From Chloroflexota bacterium (GTDB lineage Bacteria > Chloroflexota > Dehalococcoidia > UBA3495): a DNA stretch of 23,897 nt. Below are positions 14,995-22,958 of the stretch, piece by piece (the first letter of the stretch is position 1; each line of letters opens with the position of its first letter). The stretch is taken from NCBI GenBank assembly GCA_022571575.1, contig JACZXN010000002.1, forward strand, positions 1 to 23,897, written 5' to 3'. A program made the translations under genes and the position numbers. The notes under the pieces are model-generated. The model worked only from the letters and a program-made list of their open reading frames with translations, searched no databases and was not told where the DNA came from.

Positions 14995-16367
14995 TGGGCC
15001 CCCAACACGGCGAGGCCCTTATTTGGGATGGCCGCAGCGAAAATGGTGTCCAAGTACTCGCGCAGAGGCTGGACCCGCACGGTGTCGATAATCTCGCTGG
15101 CGAAGGCGTGAACCAGCATTCTGCTGGCGGTGTCCAGGTCCAGGCCCCGGCTACGCAGGTAGAACAGGGTGTCGGCGTCGATGTGGCCGGCGGTGGCGCC
15201 GTGGCTGCACTTCACGTCATCGGCATAAATCAGCAGGCTGGGCTTGCTGTCCGCCTCGGCCGACTTGGAGAGAATCAGGTTCTTGTCGGTCTGTTCCGCG
15301 TCGCTCTTCTGGGCGTCTCGGCGCACGATTACCTCGCCGCCGAACACCGCCCGGGACTTGCCGTCCAGGATGCCTTTGTAAATCAAACGGCTGGTGCAGT
15401 GGGGCTTCGCGTGGTCGATGCTGATGAGGTTGTCGATGTGCTGGTTATCGGCGGTGAGGTATAGTCCATTCAAAGTGCAGTAGGCCCCGGGGGCGTCCAG
15501 CAGCACCGAAAGGTCGTTCCGGGCCAGGGCCGTGCCCAAGATGAAGGACGAAGAACGGAAGTCGCTGTCTTTTCCTTGATTGACCCGGCTGGTGCCGACG
15601 TGGAACGCCTTTTCGCCCTCCAACAACAACCGGTAGTGATCCAGCCGCGCCCCCTCGCCCACTGAGATCTCGGTGACGGCGTTGGTGAAGTAGAGGGTAT
15701 CTTTAGGGCCGGTGTAAGTCTCCACCACCGTGACGTCGGTATTGATTCCGGCGGCAATCAGAGTCCGGGGATGGGTCACTGTGGGGCCGGTGTCCTCAGT
15801 AGTGGAACCGGTTGTGATATAGGTGATCCGTACCAGAACCTTCTCCGCATGGCCGTCGGCCACGTGGACGTAGGCCCCGTCGTGGAGGAAGGCGGTGTTC
15901 AGTGCGGCGAACCCATCGTCATCCAGGGGCGCATAGCGCCCAACCTGGCTTTCCAGGCCGGAGCCGTTATGGGCGGCGGCGGCCATGCTGGCGGCGGTGA
16001 CTCCGCCGGACCCGGCAGCGGACGACGCCGGACCGGAAGAAAGACCGGGGGCGAAGCGGCCGTCGAGAAAGACCAAGTCGTAGACCGCCGGGCCCTCCAA
16101 TTGATAAGAGGGCGCCGAAGCATTCGCCCCGTTGGCCGGGGCCGGACCGAGTGGGAAAGTGAAGTCAATCCTGGCGATGGGCCCGACGTTGGTGTACTTC
16201 CAGCGTTCGTTGCCGCGCCGGGCGGTTGGGAAGCCGGTTTCGATGAACCTGGACCAGGCGCTGTCCCGCAGGTCCCGAAGCCAGGACGGCGCTCCGGCTC
16301 CTGGTCCCTGGGTCAGGGACTGGAAATCGGCAAAGTAGTGGGCGTATTTCGCAGGTGCGAGAGTCAT
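14991..16367 (-). CDS. sufD: SufD, Fe-S assembly scaffold subunit
   Basis: 458 residues. Partner of SufB in the SufBC2D scaffold. The N-terminal helical part includes RDSAWSRFIETGFPTARRGNERWKYTNV, a recognised SufD landmark. The beta-helix core ends with the diagnostic ADDVKCSHGATAGHIDADTLFYLRSRGLD, carrying the conserved Cys-x-His-Gly. An Ala/Gly/Ser-rich segment around residues 112-135 is probably a loop. The gap to sufC is 24 bp, and the gene overlaps sufS by four bases. No strong ribosome site is visible before ATG 16367. Confidence 0.95.
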   Translation of the reverse strand: MTLAPAKYAHYFADFQSLTQGPGAGAPSWLRDLRDSAWSRFIETGFPTARRGNERWKYTNVGPIARIDFTFPLGPAPANGANASAPSYQLEGPAVYDLVFLDGRFAPGLSSGPASSAAGSGGVTAASMAAAAHNGSGLESQVGRYAPLDDDGFAALNTAFLHDGAYVHVADGHAEKVLVRITYITTGSTTEDTGPTVTHPRTLIAAGINTDVTVVETYTGPKDTLYFTNAVTEISVGEGARLDHYRLLLEGEKAFHVGTSRVNQGKDSDFRSSSFILGTALARNDLSVLLDAPGAYCTLNGLYLTADNQHIDNLISIDHAKPHCTSRLIYKGILDGKSRAVFGGEVIVRRDAQKSDAEQTDKNLILSKSAEADSKPSLLIYADDVKCSHGATAGHIDADTLFYLRSRGLDLDTASRMLVHAFASEIIDTVRVQPLREYLDTIFAAAIPNKGLAVLGAQ

Positions 16368-16391
16368 GCGGTCTCGTTGTCGCCGGGGCCG

Positions 16392-17180
16392 CTACACGCC
16401 CGCATCGACGGCGTCTTTGATCCAGTCGTAGCCCCTTTCCTCCAGCTCTTGGGCCAGTTCAGGGCCGCCGGACCGTACGATCCTTCCGTCGAACAGCACG
16501 TGGACGTGATTGGGTATGATGTAGTTCAAGATGCGCTGGTAGTGGGTTACCAGAATGATGGCGTTCTCGGGCGAGCGCAGCCGGTTGATCCCTTCGGAGA
16601 CGATGCGCAAGGCGTCGATGTCCAGGCCGGAGTCGGTCTCATCCAGCAGCGCCAGTTTGGGCTTCAGCACAGCCATCTGCAATATCTCGTTCCGTTTCTT
16701 CTCGCCGCCGGAGAACCCTTCGTTCACCGCCCTTTTGATCAGATCAGGGTCGATCTGGACCTCCTCGATCTTGGCCTTGAGCATCTGGTCGAACTCCCGG
16801 GCGCTCATCTCCTCTTCGCCGTTGTGGACCCGGCGGGCGTCCACTCCAGCCTTCAGGAATTGCCAGGCCCGGACGCCGGGTAGTTCCAGGGGGTACTGGA
16901 AGGCTAGGAACAAGCCCATGCGGGCCCTGATCTCCGGTTCCAGTTTCAGCAGGTCCTGGCCCTCGTACAACACCTGGCCGCCGGTGACCGTGTAGTCGGG
17001 GCGGCCGGCCAGCACATTGGCCAGGGTGCTCTTGCCGGAGCCGTTGGGGCCCATGATGGCATGCACCTCACCGGGGAAGACCTCTAGGTCGATGCCCTTG
17101 AGAATCTCCAGGTCGCCGGCCGAGGCGGTCAGGCCCTTAATCGACAGCAGGGGCGTGGCGTTATTACCAGCAGCCGCCAT
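16392..17180 (-). CDS. sufC: SufC, ATPase of the SufBCD scaffold
   Basis: 262-residue soluble ABC-type ATPase that drives conformational change of SufB-SufD during cluster assembly. Walker A is GPNGSGKST (K50), the signature motif FSGGEKKRNEILQ, and Walker B LALLDETDSGLDID, with the switch His in VTHYQRIL. All are intact. The ATG at 17180 directly follows a TAG stop. That stop now belongs to a 17-codon copy of the sufB 3' end created by a tandem duplication, not to sufB itself. The ribosome site (AAGGAG and GGTGGG) lies within this duplicated segment. Confidence 0.97.
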   Translation of the reverse strand: MAAAGNNATPLLSIKGLTASAGDLEILKGIDLEVFPGEVHAIMGPNGSGKSTLANVLAGRPDYTVTGGQVLYEGQDLLKLEPEIRARMGLFLAFQYPLELPGVRAWQFLKAGVDARRVHNGEEEMSAREFDQMLKAKIEEVQIDPDLIKRAVNEGFSGGEKKRNEILQMAVLKPKLALLDETDSGLDIDALRIVSEGINRLRSPENAIILVTHYQRILNYIIPNHVHVLFDGRIVRSGGPELAQELEERGYDWIKDAVDAGV

Positions 17181-17281
17181 CTAACCCACCGCTCCTTCCA
17201 GGCTGACCTTGAGGAGCTGCGAGGCTTTTATCATCTAACCCACCGCTCCTTCCAGGCTGACCTTGAGGAGCTGCGAGGCTT
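17178..17281. repeat. Tandem duplication (50-bp identical copies, 54-bp period) at the sufB/sufC junction
   Basis: Positions 17178-17227 and 17232-17281 are identical. The right copy is the real 3' end of sufB plus three bases of ATG. The left copy repeats it just before sufC. The period is a multiple of three. Perfect identity implies a recent event or an assembly error. Confidence 0.93.
17181..17234 (-). CDS. 17-codon mini-ORF repeating the SufB C-terminus
   Basis: ATG 17234 directly abuts the sufB stop (TAGATG), and the frame ends in TAG directly before the sufC ATG. It would encode [17 protein letters not shown], of which residues 4-17 equal the last 14 of SufB. It carries the same ribosome site as sufC. 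It is either translated as a short by-product during reinitiation or is silent. Function, if any, is probably limited to keeping ribosomes coupled across the duplicated segment. Confidence 0.5.
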   Translation of the reverse strand: MIKASQLLKVSLEGAVG

Positions 17282-18692
17282 CCATGGCGAACTCAAAGGG
17301 AAGTTCTTGGAAGATACCCCGGCAGAAGCCGTTGATAATCATGAAGTGGGCGTCCTCGACGGATATGCCCCGCTGCTGACAGTAGAAAAGCTGGTCGTCG
17401 CTGACCTTGGAGGTGGACGCTTCGTGTTCGATCTGAGCGGTGGGATTCTTCACCTCGATGTAGGGGACGGTATGGGCCCCGCACTGGTCTCCGACCAGCA
17501 GAGAGTCGCATTGGGTGAAATTCTTCGCCCCTTCGGCGGAGGGTAGTATCTTCACCAATCCCCGGTAGGTGCCGTTGCCATGGCCGGCGGAGATTCCCTT
17601 GGCAATGATGGTGCTCCTGGTGTTCTTGCCTATGTGAATCATCTTGGTGCCGGTGTCGGCCTGCTGGTAGTTGTTGACTAGGGCCACGGAGTAGAACTCG
17701 CCCACCGAATTGTCGCCCTGCAAAATCACGCTGGGGTACTTCCAGGTGATGGCCGAGCCGGTCTCCACCTGCGTCCAAGAAATCTTGGCGCTCTCGTGGG
17801 CTATGCCGCGTTTGGTGACGAAATTGTAGACCCCGCCGACGCCGTCTTTGTCGCCGGGAAACCAGTTCTGCAGGGTGGAGTATTTGATCTCGGCGTTATC
17901 CAAGGCCACCAGTTCGACCACTGCGGCATGGAGCTGGTGGGTCTTCCTGGCGGGTGCGGTGCAGCCCTCCAGGTAGCTGACGTATGAGCCCTCTTCGGCG
18001 ATGATCAAGGTCCGCTCGAACTGGCCGGAGTCGGCCTGATTGATGCGGAAGTAGGTCATCAGTTCCATGGGGCAACGCACGCCCTTTGGGATGTAGACGA
18101 AGGAGCCGTCACTGAAAACCGCGGAGTTCAAGGTGGCGTAGAAGTTGTCGGAGTAGGGCACCACGGAACCCAAGTACTGCTTAACCAGGTCCGGATGCTC
18201 TTTAACGGCTTCGCTCATCGGGCAGAAGATGACGCCATGCTTCTCCAGCGCTGCTTTATAGGTGGTGGCCACCGACACGCTGTCCAATACCGCGTCCACC
18301 GCCACGCCAGCCAGGCGCTCCCGTTCTTGAATGGGGATTCCCAGCTTCTCGAAGGCCGCCAATATCTCCGGGTCGACCTCATCCAAACTCTTGGGCGCGT
18401 CGGTCTTGGGGGCCGCGTAGTAATAGATGTCCTGGAAGTCGATGGGAGGATGTTCGACGTTGGCCCATTTGGGCGCTTGCTGCTTCAGCTTCAGCCAATG
18501 GCGGAACGCCTTAAGCCGCCATTCCAAGAGCCATTCCGGCTCTTCTTTCTTTGCGGAAATCAACCGGACGATGTCCTCGTTCAGCCCCTTGGGGGCGAGG
18601 TCGGACTCGATATCGATGGTGAAACCCCACTTATATTCAGTGTCCAGTTCGCTGGAAGTGGAGTTGCGCGAAATGACCTTGGGTGCGGTCAT
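17235..18692 (-). CDS. sufB: SufB, Fe-S assembly scaffold subunit
   Basis: 485 residues. Main scaffold on which the nascent Fe-S cluster forms with SufD and SufC. Landmarks include [18 protein letters not shown] at the N-terminus, [37 protein letters not shown] and [34 protein letters not shown] contains the Cys equivalent to the essential C405 of E. coli SufB, and [24 protein letters not shown] contains the conserved Glu. ATG 18692 is preceded by TAGGAG at good spacing. First gene of the operon, behind a promoter with an operator-like palindrome. The last 16 codons and the stop are duplicated downstream. Confidence 0.97.
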   Translation of the reverse strand: MTAPKVISRNSTSSELDTEYKWGFTIDIESDLAPKGLNEDIVRLISAKKEEPEWLLEWRLKAFRHWLKLKQQAPKWANVEHPPIDFQDIYYYAAPKTDAPKSLDEVDPEILAAFEKLGIPIQERERLAGVAVDAVLDSVSVATTYKAALEKHGVIFCPMSEAVKEHPDLVKQYLGSVVPYSDNFYATLNSAVFSDGSFVYIPKGVRCPMELMTYFRINQADSGQFERTLIIAEEGSYVSYLEGCTAPARKTHQLHAAVVELVALDNAEIKYSTLQNWFPGDKDGVGGVYNFVTKRGIAHESAKISWTQVETGSAITWKYPSVILQGDNSVGEFYSVALVNNYQQADTGTKMIHIGKNTRSTIIAKGISAGHGNGTYRGLVKILPSAEGAKNFTQCDSLLVGDQCGAHTVPYIEVKNPTAQIEHEASTSKVSDDQLFYCQQRGISVEDAHFMIINGFCRGIFQELPFEFAMEASQLLKVSLEGAVG

Positions 18693-18777
18693 TGATTGCT
18701 CCTAACCGGGTCCGGACAGTGGGCCCGTATCGAGGCCAAACCAGCTTGTTTTTGGCGGGGCCGGCCGGTAATTTAAC

Positions 18778-18802
18778 ATTGTCGACCAACTTGGTCAACA
18801 AT
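18778..18802. promoter_or_regulatory. 25-bp near-perfect palindrome, putative operator of the suf operon
   Basis: The half-sites ATTGTCGACCAA and TTGGTCAACAAT flank a single central C. Eleven of twelve pairs match. It directly abuts the -10 box and covers the predicted start of transcription, a position suited to a repressor. The TTGAC/GTCAA cores are reminiscent of Rrf2-family (IscR-like) sites, but no regulator gene is in the window and this assignment is inference. Confidence 0.75.
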
Positions 18803-18803
18803 T

Positions 18804-18832
18804 ATGCTACCATTCGTGTTTGAGAGTGTCAA
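18804..18832 (-). promoter_or_regulatory. suf operon promoter
   Basis: On the minus strand, TTGACA (18827-18832) is a perfect -35, with a 17-bp spacer to TAGCAT (18804-18809; 4 of 6 consensus). The start of transcription is expected near 18797, inside the palindrome at 18778-18802. The leader to the sufB ATG is about 105 nt. Confidence 0.7.
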
Positions 18833-18995
18833 CGAGTTTCGTAATTGGCTGACCTGACCGATTCCCCGATGCCGAAATATCCAGATGGAACGCCAAACGG
18901 CCGAGACTTAGGGGGCCTTTCGCGGGTCTTTAGTTGGAAACGGTAGGCCTTAATTCGAATGTCTCTGGTGAATAAATCTCGAAATACAGCGAAAT

Positions 18996-19024
18996 TTGAC
19001 CTTGATTAGCGCCCATAGTATATG
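18996..19024 (+). promoter_or_regulatory. Candidate promoter of tatD-lysR
   Basis: TTGACC (18996-19001) and TATATG (19019-19024) are separated by 17 bp. The start of transcription would fall near 19031, exactly at a GGAGG sequence. It lies 70 bp before the tatD ATG. Confidence 0.5.
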
Positions 19025-19041
19025 ATTCCCGGAGGGATGAA

Positions 19042-19104
19042 GTGTTGGTGGGGTTGTTTAACCTAGCCGGCTTAACCTTTCCGTTGAGATTACATGATGC
19101 CTAG
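19042..19104 (+). CDS. Possible 20-codon leader ORF overlapping the tatD start
   Basis: GTG 19042 is placed 6 nt after GGAGG (19031-19035), ideal spacing. It opens a 20-codon frame rich in Leu and Gly that ends at TAG 19102-19104, 11 nt past the tatD ATG and in another frame. tatD itself has a poor ribosome site, so coupling through this leader is possible. It could be chance. Confidence 0.25.
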   Translation: MLVGLFNLAGLTFPLRLHDA

Positions 19105-19894
19105 CGATTATTTGCTGGGAGATTGCCATACTCACCTGAACCAATACGCCCCCGGGGAGATGCCCGAGATATTGGACCGGGCCCGGGAAGCAGGCGTGGC
19201 GTTCGCGGTATGCGCCGGGACCACATTGCAGTCGACCCAGGACTGCATCGACCTGGCCGAGCGGTACGAACCGCTCTATGCCGGCGTCGGGATACACCCG
19301 ATGGAGGCCCACGAACAGGTCACCGACCAGGTCTACGCCGAGCTTGAGCGGATGGCCAGATCGTCTTCCAAGGTGGTCTGCATCAGCGAGGTCGGCTTGG
19401 ACTTCCTGCCCACCTCCCCCGACCACGACACCCAGTATCAGGTCTTCCGGGAGCACATCCGCCTGGCCCTCAGCCTGAAGCTGCCCATCATCTTCCACTC
19501 GCGGGAGTCTCATCCAGAGGTCTTCAAAGTGCTGAGGGAAGAGAAAGCAGGCGAGGCCGGCGGGGCCATGCATTACTTTCAAGGCGACGAAGCCACCGCC
19601 CGGGAAGCCATCGACTGCGGTTTCCACATCTCCTTGGCCCGGCCCCTGACCCGGTTGCCCGAATTGCAGGAAGTGGCCAAGGTCATCCCGCTGGAAAATA
19701 TCGTCCTAGAGACGGACGCGGCGCCGCAGCCCTTTAAGAAATACCGCACCAACTGGACGGAGCCAAGACACGTCCAGTCGGTGGCCGAGACCCTCGCCGA
19801 GATCAAAGGTATCCCGGTTGAAGAGGTCGCTCGGGTGACCACGGGTAATCTGGCGCGGCTGCTCCGGCTTGAGCACCTCGCCGGCACGGCTTAA
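19094..19894 (+). CDS. TatD-family metal-dependent hydrolase (deoxyribonuclease-like)
   Basis: 266-residue amidohydrolase-fold TIM barrel, normal size. Metal ligands are visible in order: H12 and H14 in GDCHTHLN, E99 in SEVGLDF, H135 in IIFHSRE, H160 in AMHYFQG and D208 in LETDAAP. Family members are 3'-5' exonucleases or DNases linked to DNA repair and quality control; the substrate here is not known. GLDFLP departs from the GLDY typical of close TatD homologues. ATG 19094 is followed at once by a second ATG. The lysR gene begins 5 bp after its stop, so the two are very likely co-transcribed. Confidence 0.88.
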   Translation: MMPSDYLLGDCHTHLNQYAPGEMPEILDRAREAGVAFAVCAGTTLQSTQDCIDLAERYEPLYAGVGIHPMEAHEQVTDQVYAELERMARSSSKVVCISEVGLDFLPTSPDHDTQYQVFREHIRLALSLKLPIIFHSRESHPEVFKVLREEKAGEAGGAMHYFQGDEATAREAIDCGFHISLARPLTRLPELQEVAKVIPLENIVLETDAAPQPFKKYRTNWTEPRHVQSVAETLAEIKGIPVEEVARVTTGNLARLLRLEHLAGTA

Positions 19895-19904
19895 CCGCCG
19901 TGCC
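19883..19904 (+). promoter_or_regulatory. Hairpin spanning the tatD stop and the lysR GTG start
   Basis: GGCACGGC (19883-19890) and GCCGTGCC (19897-19904) are perfect inverted copies around TTAACC. The loop contains the tatD stop codon and the right arm contains the lysR GTG. The structure could hold the lysR start closed until ribosomes finishing tatD open it, or attenuate readthrough. Confidence 0.5.
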
Positions 19905-20868
19905 CGGAAAGACTAGACGCGGCTCCGGCGGCGGGTCCTCCGCCGGCCAGTTGAATTTTCACCAGCTATTCATCTTCCAGATGGTGGCAAACCACCTGAG
20001 CTTCTCTCGGGCCGCCGAAGCGCTGGAGATCACCCAGCCCGCGGTGTCGATCCAGGTCCAAGAACTGGAGAAGTTCCTGGGTGTGACCCTGTTCCACCGC
20101 CGGCCCCGCGGCCTGAGGATCACCGAAACTGGGGACGCGGTCTTGGCTTACTCCCAACAGATCTTCGCCCTTTCCAGCCAGTTGATGGACACGGTCCAAG
20201 AGATGGAAGACCTCCAGTCTGGCCATCTGGTGCTGGGCGCCAGCGGCACGCCCGGCGAGTACGTGCTGCCCCTTATCGTGGGCCGGTTCCACCAGATCTA
20301 CCCGGGGATACACGTTGAGTTGGTGATCGGCAACACCCGGACCATCATCCAGCGGATATTGGACCGGGACATGGACCTGGGCATGGTTGGCGACCACGTC
20401 GAAGAATACTCCAGTGAATTGGAGATGGTGGACTTCCAGGAAGACGAGATCGTCTTGGTGGCCGCGCCCAGCCACCCGGCGGCAAATTTGGGCCAGCTCA
20501 CCCCGGAGCAGGTCGTGGACCTGGGACTGGTGGCGAGGGAAGAGGGGTCGGCGACGCGGCAGTCGGCCGAGCGCCAATTCCGGGCGCTTGGCGTTTTTCC
20601 CAGAATCGCCATTGAACTGGGCAGCAATCAGGCCGTAAAACAGGCGGCTACGGCCGGCGGAGGCATCGGCGTGATCTCCAGGCTGGGCATCACCGCCGAG
20701 CTGAGGGCCGGCATGCTCTGCGTGCTGGATGTGGCGGGTTGGGACTGCCGGCGGACTTTGACCCTGATCCAACCGAGAGACCGTTATCTCTCCCCCTCGC
20801 AACGCGCCTTCCGCGAATTCCTGATGGCCGAAAGGCCGTTCCTCTCCGATCCGGCCCTCACCTCCTAA
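19900..20868 (+). CDS. LysR-type transcriptional regulator
   Basis: 322 residues, normal length. The N-terminal winged helix-turn-helix is LNFHQLFIFQMVANHLSFSRAAEALEITQPAVSIQVQELEKFLGVTLFHRRPRGLRITETG (residues 18-78). A linker helix (about 79-105) and the periplasmic-binding-type effector domain follow (LVLGASGTPGEYVLPLIVGRF, DLGMVGDH). The effector region resembles the CysL/CbbR branch, but the ligand cannot be named. The GTG 19900 start leaves a 17-residue Gly/Ser/Arg-rich extension before the HTH; a TTG at 19951 would give the more usual N-terminus and is an alternative. It is very tightly coupled to tatD, which is unusual for a LysR gene (most are divergent from their target). Confidence 0.9.
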   Translation: MPGKTRRGSGGGSSAGQLNFHQLFIFQMVANHLSFSRAAEALEITQPAVSIQVQELEKFLGVTLFHRRPRGLRITETGDAVLAYSQQIFALSSQLMDTVQEMEDLQSGHLVLGASGTPGEYVLPLIVGRFHQIYPGIHVELVIGNTRTIIQRILDRDMDLGMVGDHVEEYSSELEMVDFQEDEIVLVAAPSHPAANLGQLTPEQVVDLGLVAREEGSATRQSAERQFRALGVFPRIAIELGSNQAVKQAATAGGGIGVISRLGITAELRAGMLCVLDVAGWDCRRTLTLIQPRDRYLSPSQRAFREFLMAERPFLSDPALTS

Positions 20869-20871
20869 CGC

Positions 20872-20914
20872 CCGGCCCAATCTCCGTTGGGGGATTGAGC
20901 GTATCTTGGGCCGG
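20872..20914 (+). terminator. Nested hairpin after lysR
   Basis: CCGGCCCAA (20872-20880) and TTGGGCCGG (20906-20914) are perfect inverted copies. Inside them TCTCC and GGGGA form a smaller stem with one wobble pair. There is no T-run, so it is a likely 3'-end hairpin and a less certain terminator. Confidence 0.4.
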
Positions 20915-21027
20915 TGATAACATTGACTTTGAAATCCCCGGTCAGCAACTTCCTGCCTAGGTATCTGGGGATTTGGTAGGTTTGCCACCAGCCTCCAACC
21001 TTGCCGACCGGAACGGAGACAGATCAG

Positions 21028-21618
21028 ATGTTGCCCATTAAATGTCAGATGGCCCTGAAAGAGTGGGCGGTTACTGTCGAGGCCATGGCCCAGGGAGACC
21101 AGGTGCTCCTGCTGCGCAAAGGCGGGATTCACGAAGACGGCAAGGATTTCCGTGTTGTTCACCGGGAGTTCTTGTTCTATCCAACATACCTTCATCAGAA
21201 GGAAGACCTGTTGCAGCCGGCCCACCAGCCAGCCCTGCGCAGGCTGTTGGAACGGCCCCACGACGACGGCCACATCACCTTCAGCCACTGGGCGAAGGCC
21301 GAGGAAGTGCTGGAGATCTCGGAACAGGAGCAGGTGAACGACCTGGAGCCCCATTACATCTGGACGACTGCCTACGCCCAGTCCAGGCTCCATTGGAAGC
21401 CCATGCTCCCGCTGTCGGTCCTGCTGCTGCGCGTCTACAGGCTGGAGCAGCCCGTGACCGTGCCCTATCTGCCCGAATATGGCGGTTGCACGTCGTGGGT
21501 GGAAGTATTGTCCGATGTTAACCTGGGCAAGATGGAGCCGGTGTTGGACGACGCCGCGTTCCAGCACCGGGTCGATGACATAAAAGGCAGCCTGAGCCTC
21601 ACGGTAACCGCGGGTTAG
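21028..21618 (+). CDS. DUF1802 family protein
   Basis: 196 residues from ATG 21028 (GGAG 10 nt upstream); an in-frame TTG at 21001 would add nine residues. The N-terminal half matches what I recall of DUF1802 (a family of unknown function): ALKEWAVTVEAMAQGDQVLLLRKGGIHEDGKDF, then HREFLFYPTYLHQKEDLL and, later, LRVYRLEQPVTVPYLPEYGGCTSWVEV. No signal peptide or membrane segment is visible, so it is probably cytosolic. The conserved Arg-Lys-Gly-Gly-Ile block recalls Nudix-like loops, but no Nudix box is present. It lies alone between lysR and an aldo/keto reductase on the same strand, with gaps of 159 and 201 bp. Confidence 0.75.
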   Translation: MLPIKCQMALKEWAVTVEAMAQGDQVLLLRKGGIHEDGKDFRVVHREFLFYPTYLHQKEDLLQPAHQPALRRLLERPHDDGHITFSHWAKAEEVLEISEQEQVNDLEPHYIWTTAYAQSRLHWKPMLPLSVLLLRVYRLEQPVTVPYLPEYGGCTSWVEVLSDVNLGKMEPVLDDAAFQHRVDDIKGSLSLTVTAG

Positions 21619-21819
21619 CCACCGGCCAACCCTGGCTTTGAGGAAGGGCGCCGGGGCAAGTTGCTTCCCTGTTGAAGCGGAAAGCCGCGGGCGGAGAACG
21701 GTCCGATAGGGCCAGACCTCAGACCTTGGCGGCCGCGGCGGCCATGCTTATCGGCGAGGAAGTGGCGTAGCAAGTTCACCTTTTAGATTTAGGCACGCGG
21801 ATTTAAGGACGTAATAATC

Positions 21820-22824
21820 ATGAAGTTTCGCAAGATGCCCCGCACCGATATGCTGCTGTCCGAGGTGGGGTTCGGAGTCTGGACCGTGGCCACCAACTGG
21901 TGGGGCAAGATTGAAGATGCCGACAAGGCGGCGCTCTTGGAGAACGCCGTCGAGGAAGGGATCAACTTCTTCGACACCGCTGACGCCTATGGCGACGGCT
22001 ATGGCGAAGAGATTCTGGCCAAGGTCCTTGGCCACAAACGCAACGAAATCATCATCGCCACCAAGTTCGGCTACGACATCTACGACCCGACGCCCAGAGA
22101 CGGTCACAAAGAACGGGCCCAGAAGTTTGACCGGGAGTTCGTGAAGTACGCCTGTGAGCAGAGCCTCCGCCGCCTGGGCACCGATTATATCGACCTCTAC
22201 CAACTGCACAATCCCAAGATGGATGCATTGGAGCGCGATGAGCTTTTCGAGACCCTGGAGCAACTCCAATTCGAAGGCAAGATACGCTACTACGGCGTGG
22301 CCCTGGGACCGGACATCGGCTGGGTTGAAGAAGGCGAGTATTCGATGAGGGACCGCCACGTGGTCAGCGCCCAGGTCATCTACAGTATCCTGGAGCAAGA
22401 CCCGGCCAAGGGCTTTATGAAGCTGGCCGAAGAACACGAGGTCGGCTTGCTGTCACGGGTGCCCCACGCGTCCAACACCCTCACCGGGGAGTTCGACCAT
22501 GGGCTGCCCATCTTCGACGCCGACGACCACCGGGCCCACCGCAAGAACGAGTGGTTGGAGGAGGCGATGCGAAAGGTCGATCATGTACGGTTCCTGGTGC
22601 AGGAAGACACTAGGACCATGGCCCAGTCGGCAATCCAGTTCGTGTTGAAGCAGCCGACCATCGTCTCGGTGCTGCCCAACTTCACCAACCTGGCCGAGCT
22701 CAAGGAGTACACCAGCGCGCTGGACACTCCGGAACTGACCGACGAGGAGCAGGCGAAGTTGGACGAGTTGTGGGACCACGGCTTTGACATCGCGGAACCG
22801 GAACCCCAATTCCGCGAGATATAA
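21820..22824 (+). CDS. Aldo/keto reductase
   Basis: 334-residue NAD(P)H-dependent oxidoreductase with the TIM-barrel AKR fold. The catalytic tetrad is complete: D52 and Y57 in FDTADAYGDG, K82 in ATKFG and H130 in YQLHNP. The family's start (LSEVGFGVWTV) and C-terminal cofactor segment (VLPNFTNLAELKEY) are in place, although the nucleotide-binding loop is not of the most familiar sequence. AAGGA lies about 11 nt before ATG 21820. It has its own 3' hairpins and probably forms a single-gene unit. The substrate is unknown. Confidence 0.92.
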   Translation: MKFRKMPRTDMLLSEVGFGVWTVATNWWGKIEDADKAALLENAVEEGINFFDTADAYGDGYGEEILAKVLGHKRNEIIIATKFGYDIYDPTPRDGHKERAQKFDREFVKYACEQSLRRLGTDYIDLYQLHNPKMDALERDELFETLEQLQFEGKIRYYGVALGPDIGWVEEGEYSMRDRHVVSAQVIYSILEQDPAKGFMKLAEEHEVGLLSRVPHASNTLTGEFDHGLPIFDADDHRAHRKNEWLEEAMRKVDHVRFLVQEDTRTMAQSAIQFVLKQPTIVSVLPNFTNLAELKEYTSALDTPELTDEEQAKLDELWDHGFDIAEPEPQFREI

Positions 22825-22828
22825 GGCT

Positions 22829-22851
22829 GGCGTAAACCGCCCGTTTACGCC
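22829..22851 (+). terminator. 9-bp hairpin directly after the aldo/keto reductase stop
   Basis: GGCGTAAAC and GTTTACGCC pair perfectly around CGCCC, starting 5 nt past the stop codon. No T-run follows. Confidence 0.45.
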
Positions 22852-22890
22852 GGGCAGGCCCGCATAGAACCTGGCGAATTCTATAATCAC

Positions 22891-22950
22891 TGGCCGGAAT
22901 CTTACGCAATCCGCAATGGTTAGGCGTGGATTCCGGCCATATTTATTTCT
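22891..22950 (+). terminator. Long terminator-like hairpin before ppdK
   Basis: TGGCCGGAATC (22891-22901) and GATTCCGGCCA (22929-22939) form a perfect 11-bp stem. Inside, ACGC and GCGT continue the stem after a small internal loop. The right arm is followed by TATTTATTTCT. Probably the terminator of the aldo/keto reductase transcript. Confidence 0.6.
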
Positions 22951-22958
22951 CCCTCAAG

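Larger units (their letters stand above)
18693..19093. other. 401-bp divergent regulatory region between sufB and tatD
   Basis: AT-richer than the flanking genes. It contains the suf promoter and operator (minus strand) and a separate promoter reading toward tatD (plus strand). The middle (about 18835-18990) shows no gene, no tRNA fold and no strong palindrome. Confidence 0.7.

Noticed and set aside
18900..18970. Possible tRNA suggested by an ATTCGAAT sequence resembling a T-loop
   Set aside because: No acceptor stem, anticodon arm or D-arm can be drawn around it.
19966..21567. 533-codon minus-strand frame across lysR and the DUF1802 gene
   Set aside because: It spans two real genes and their gap in antisense, and its translation is rich in Gln/His/Arg with no domain.
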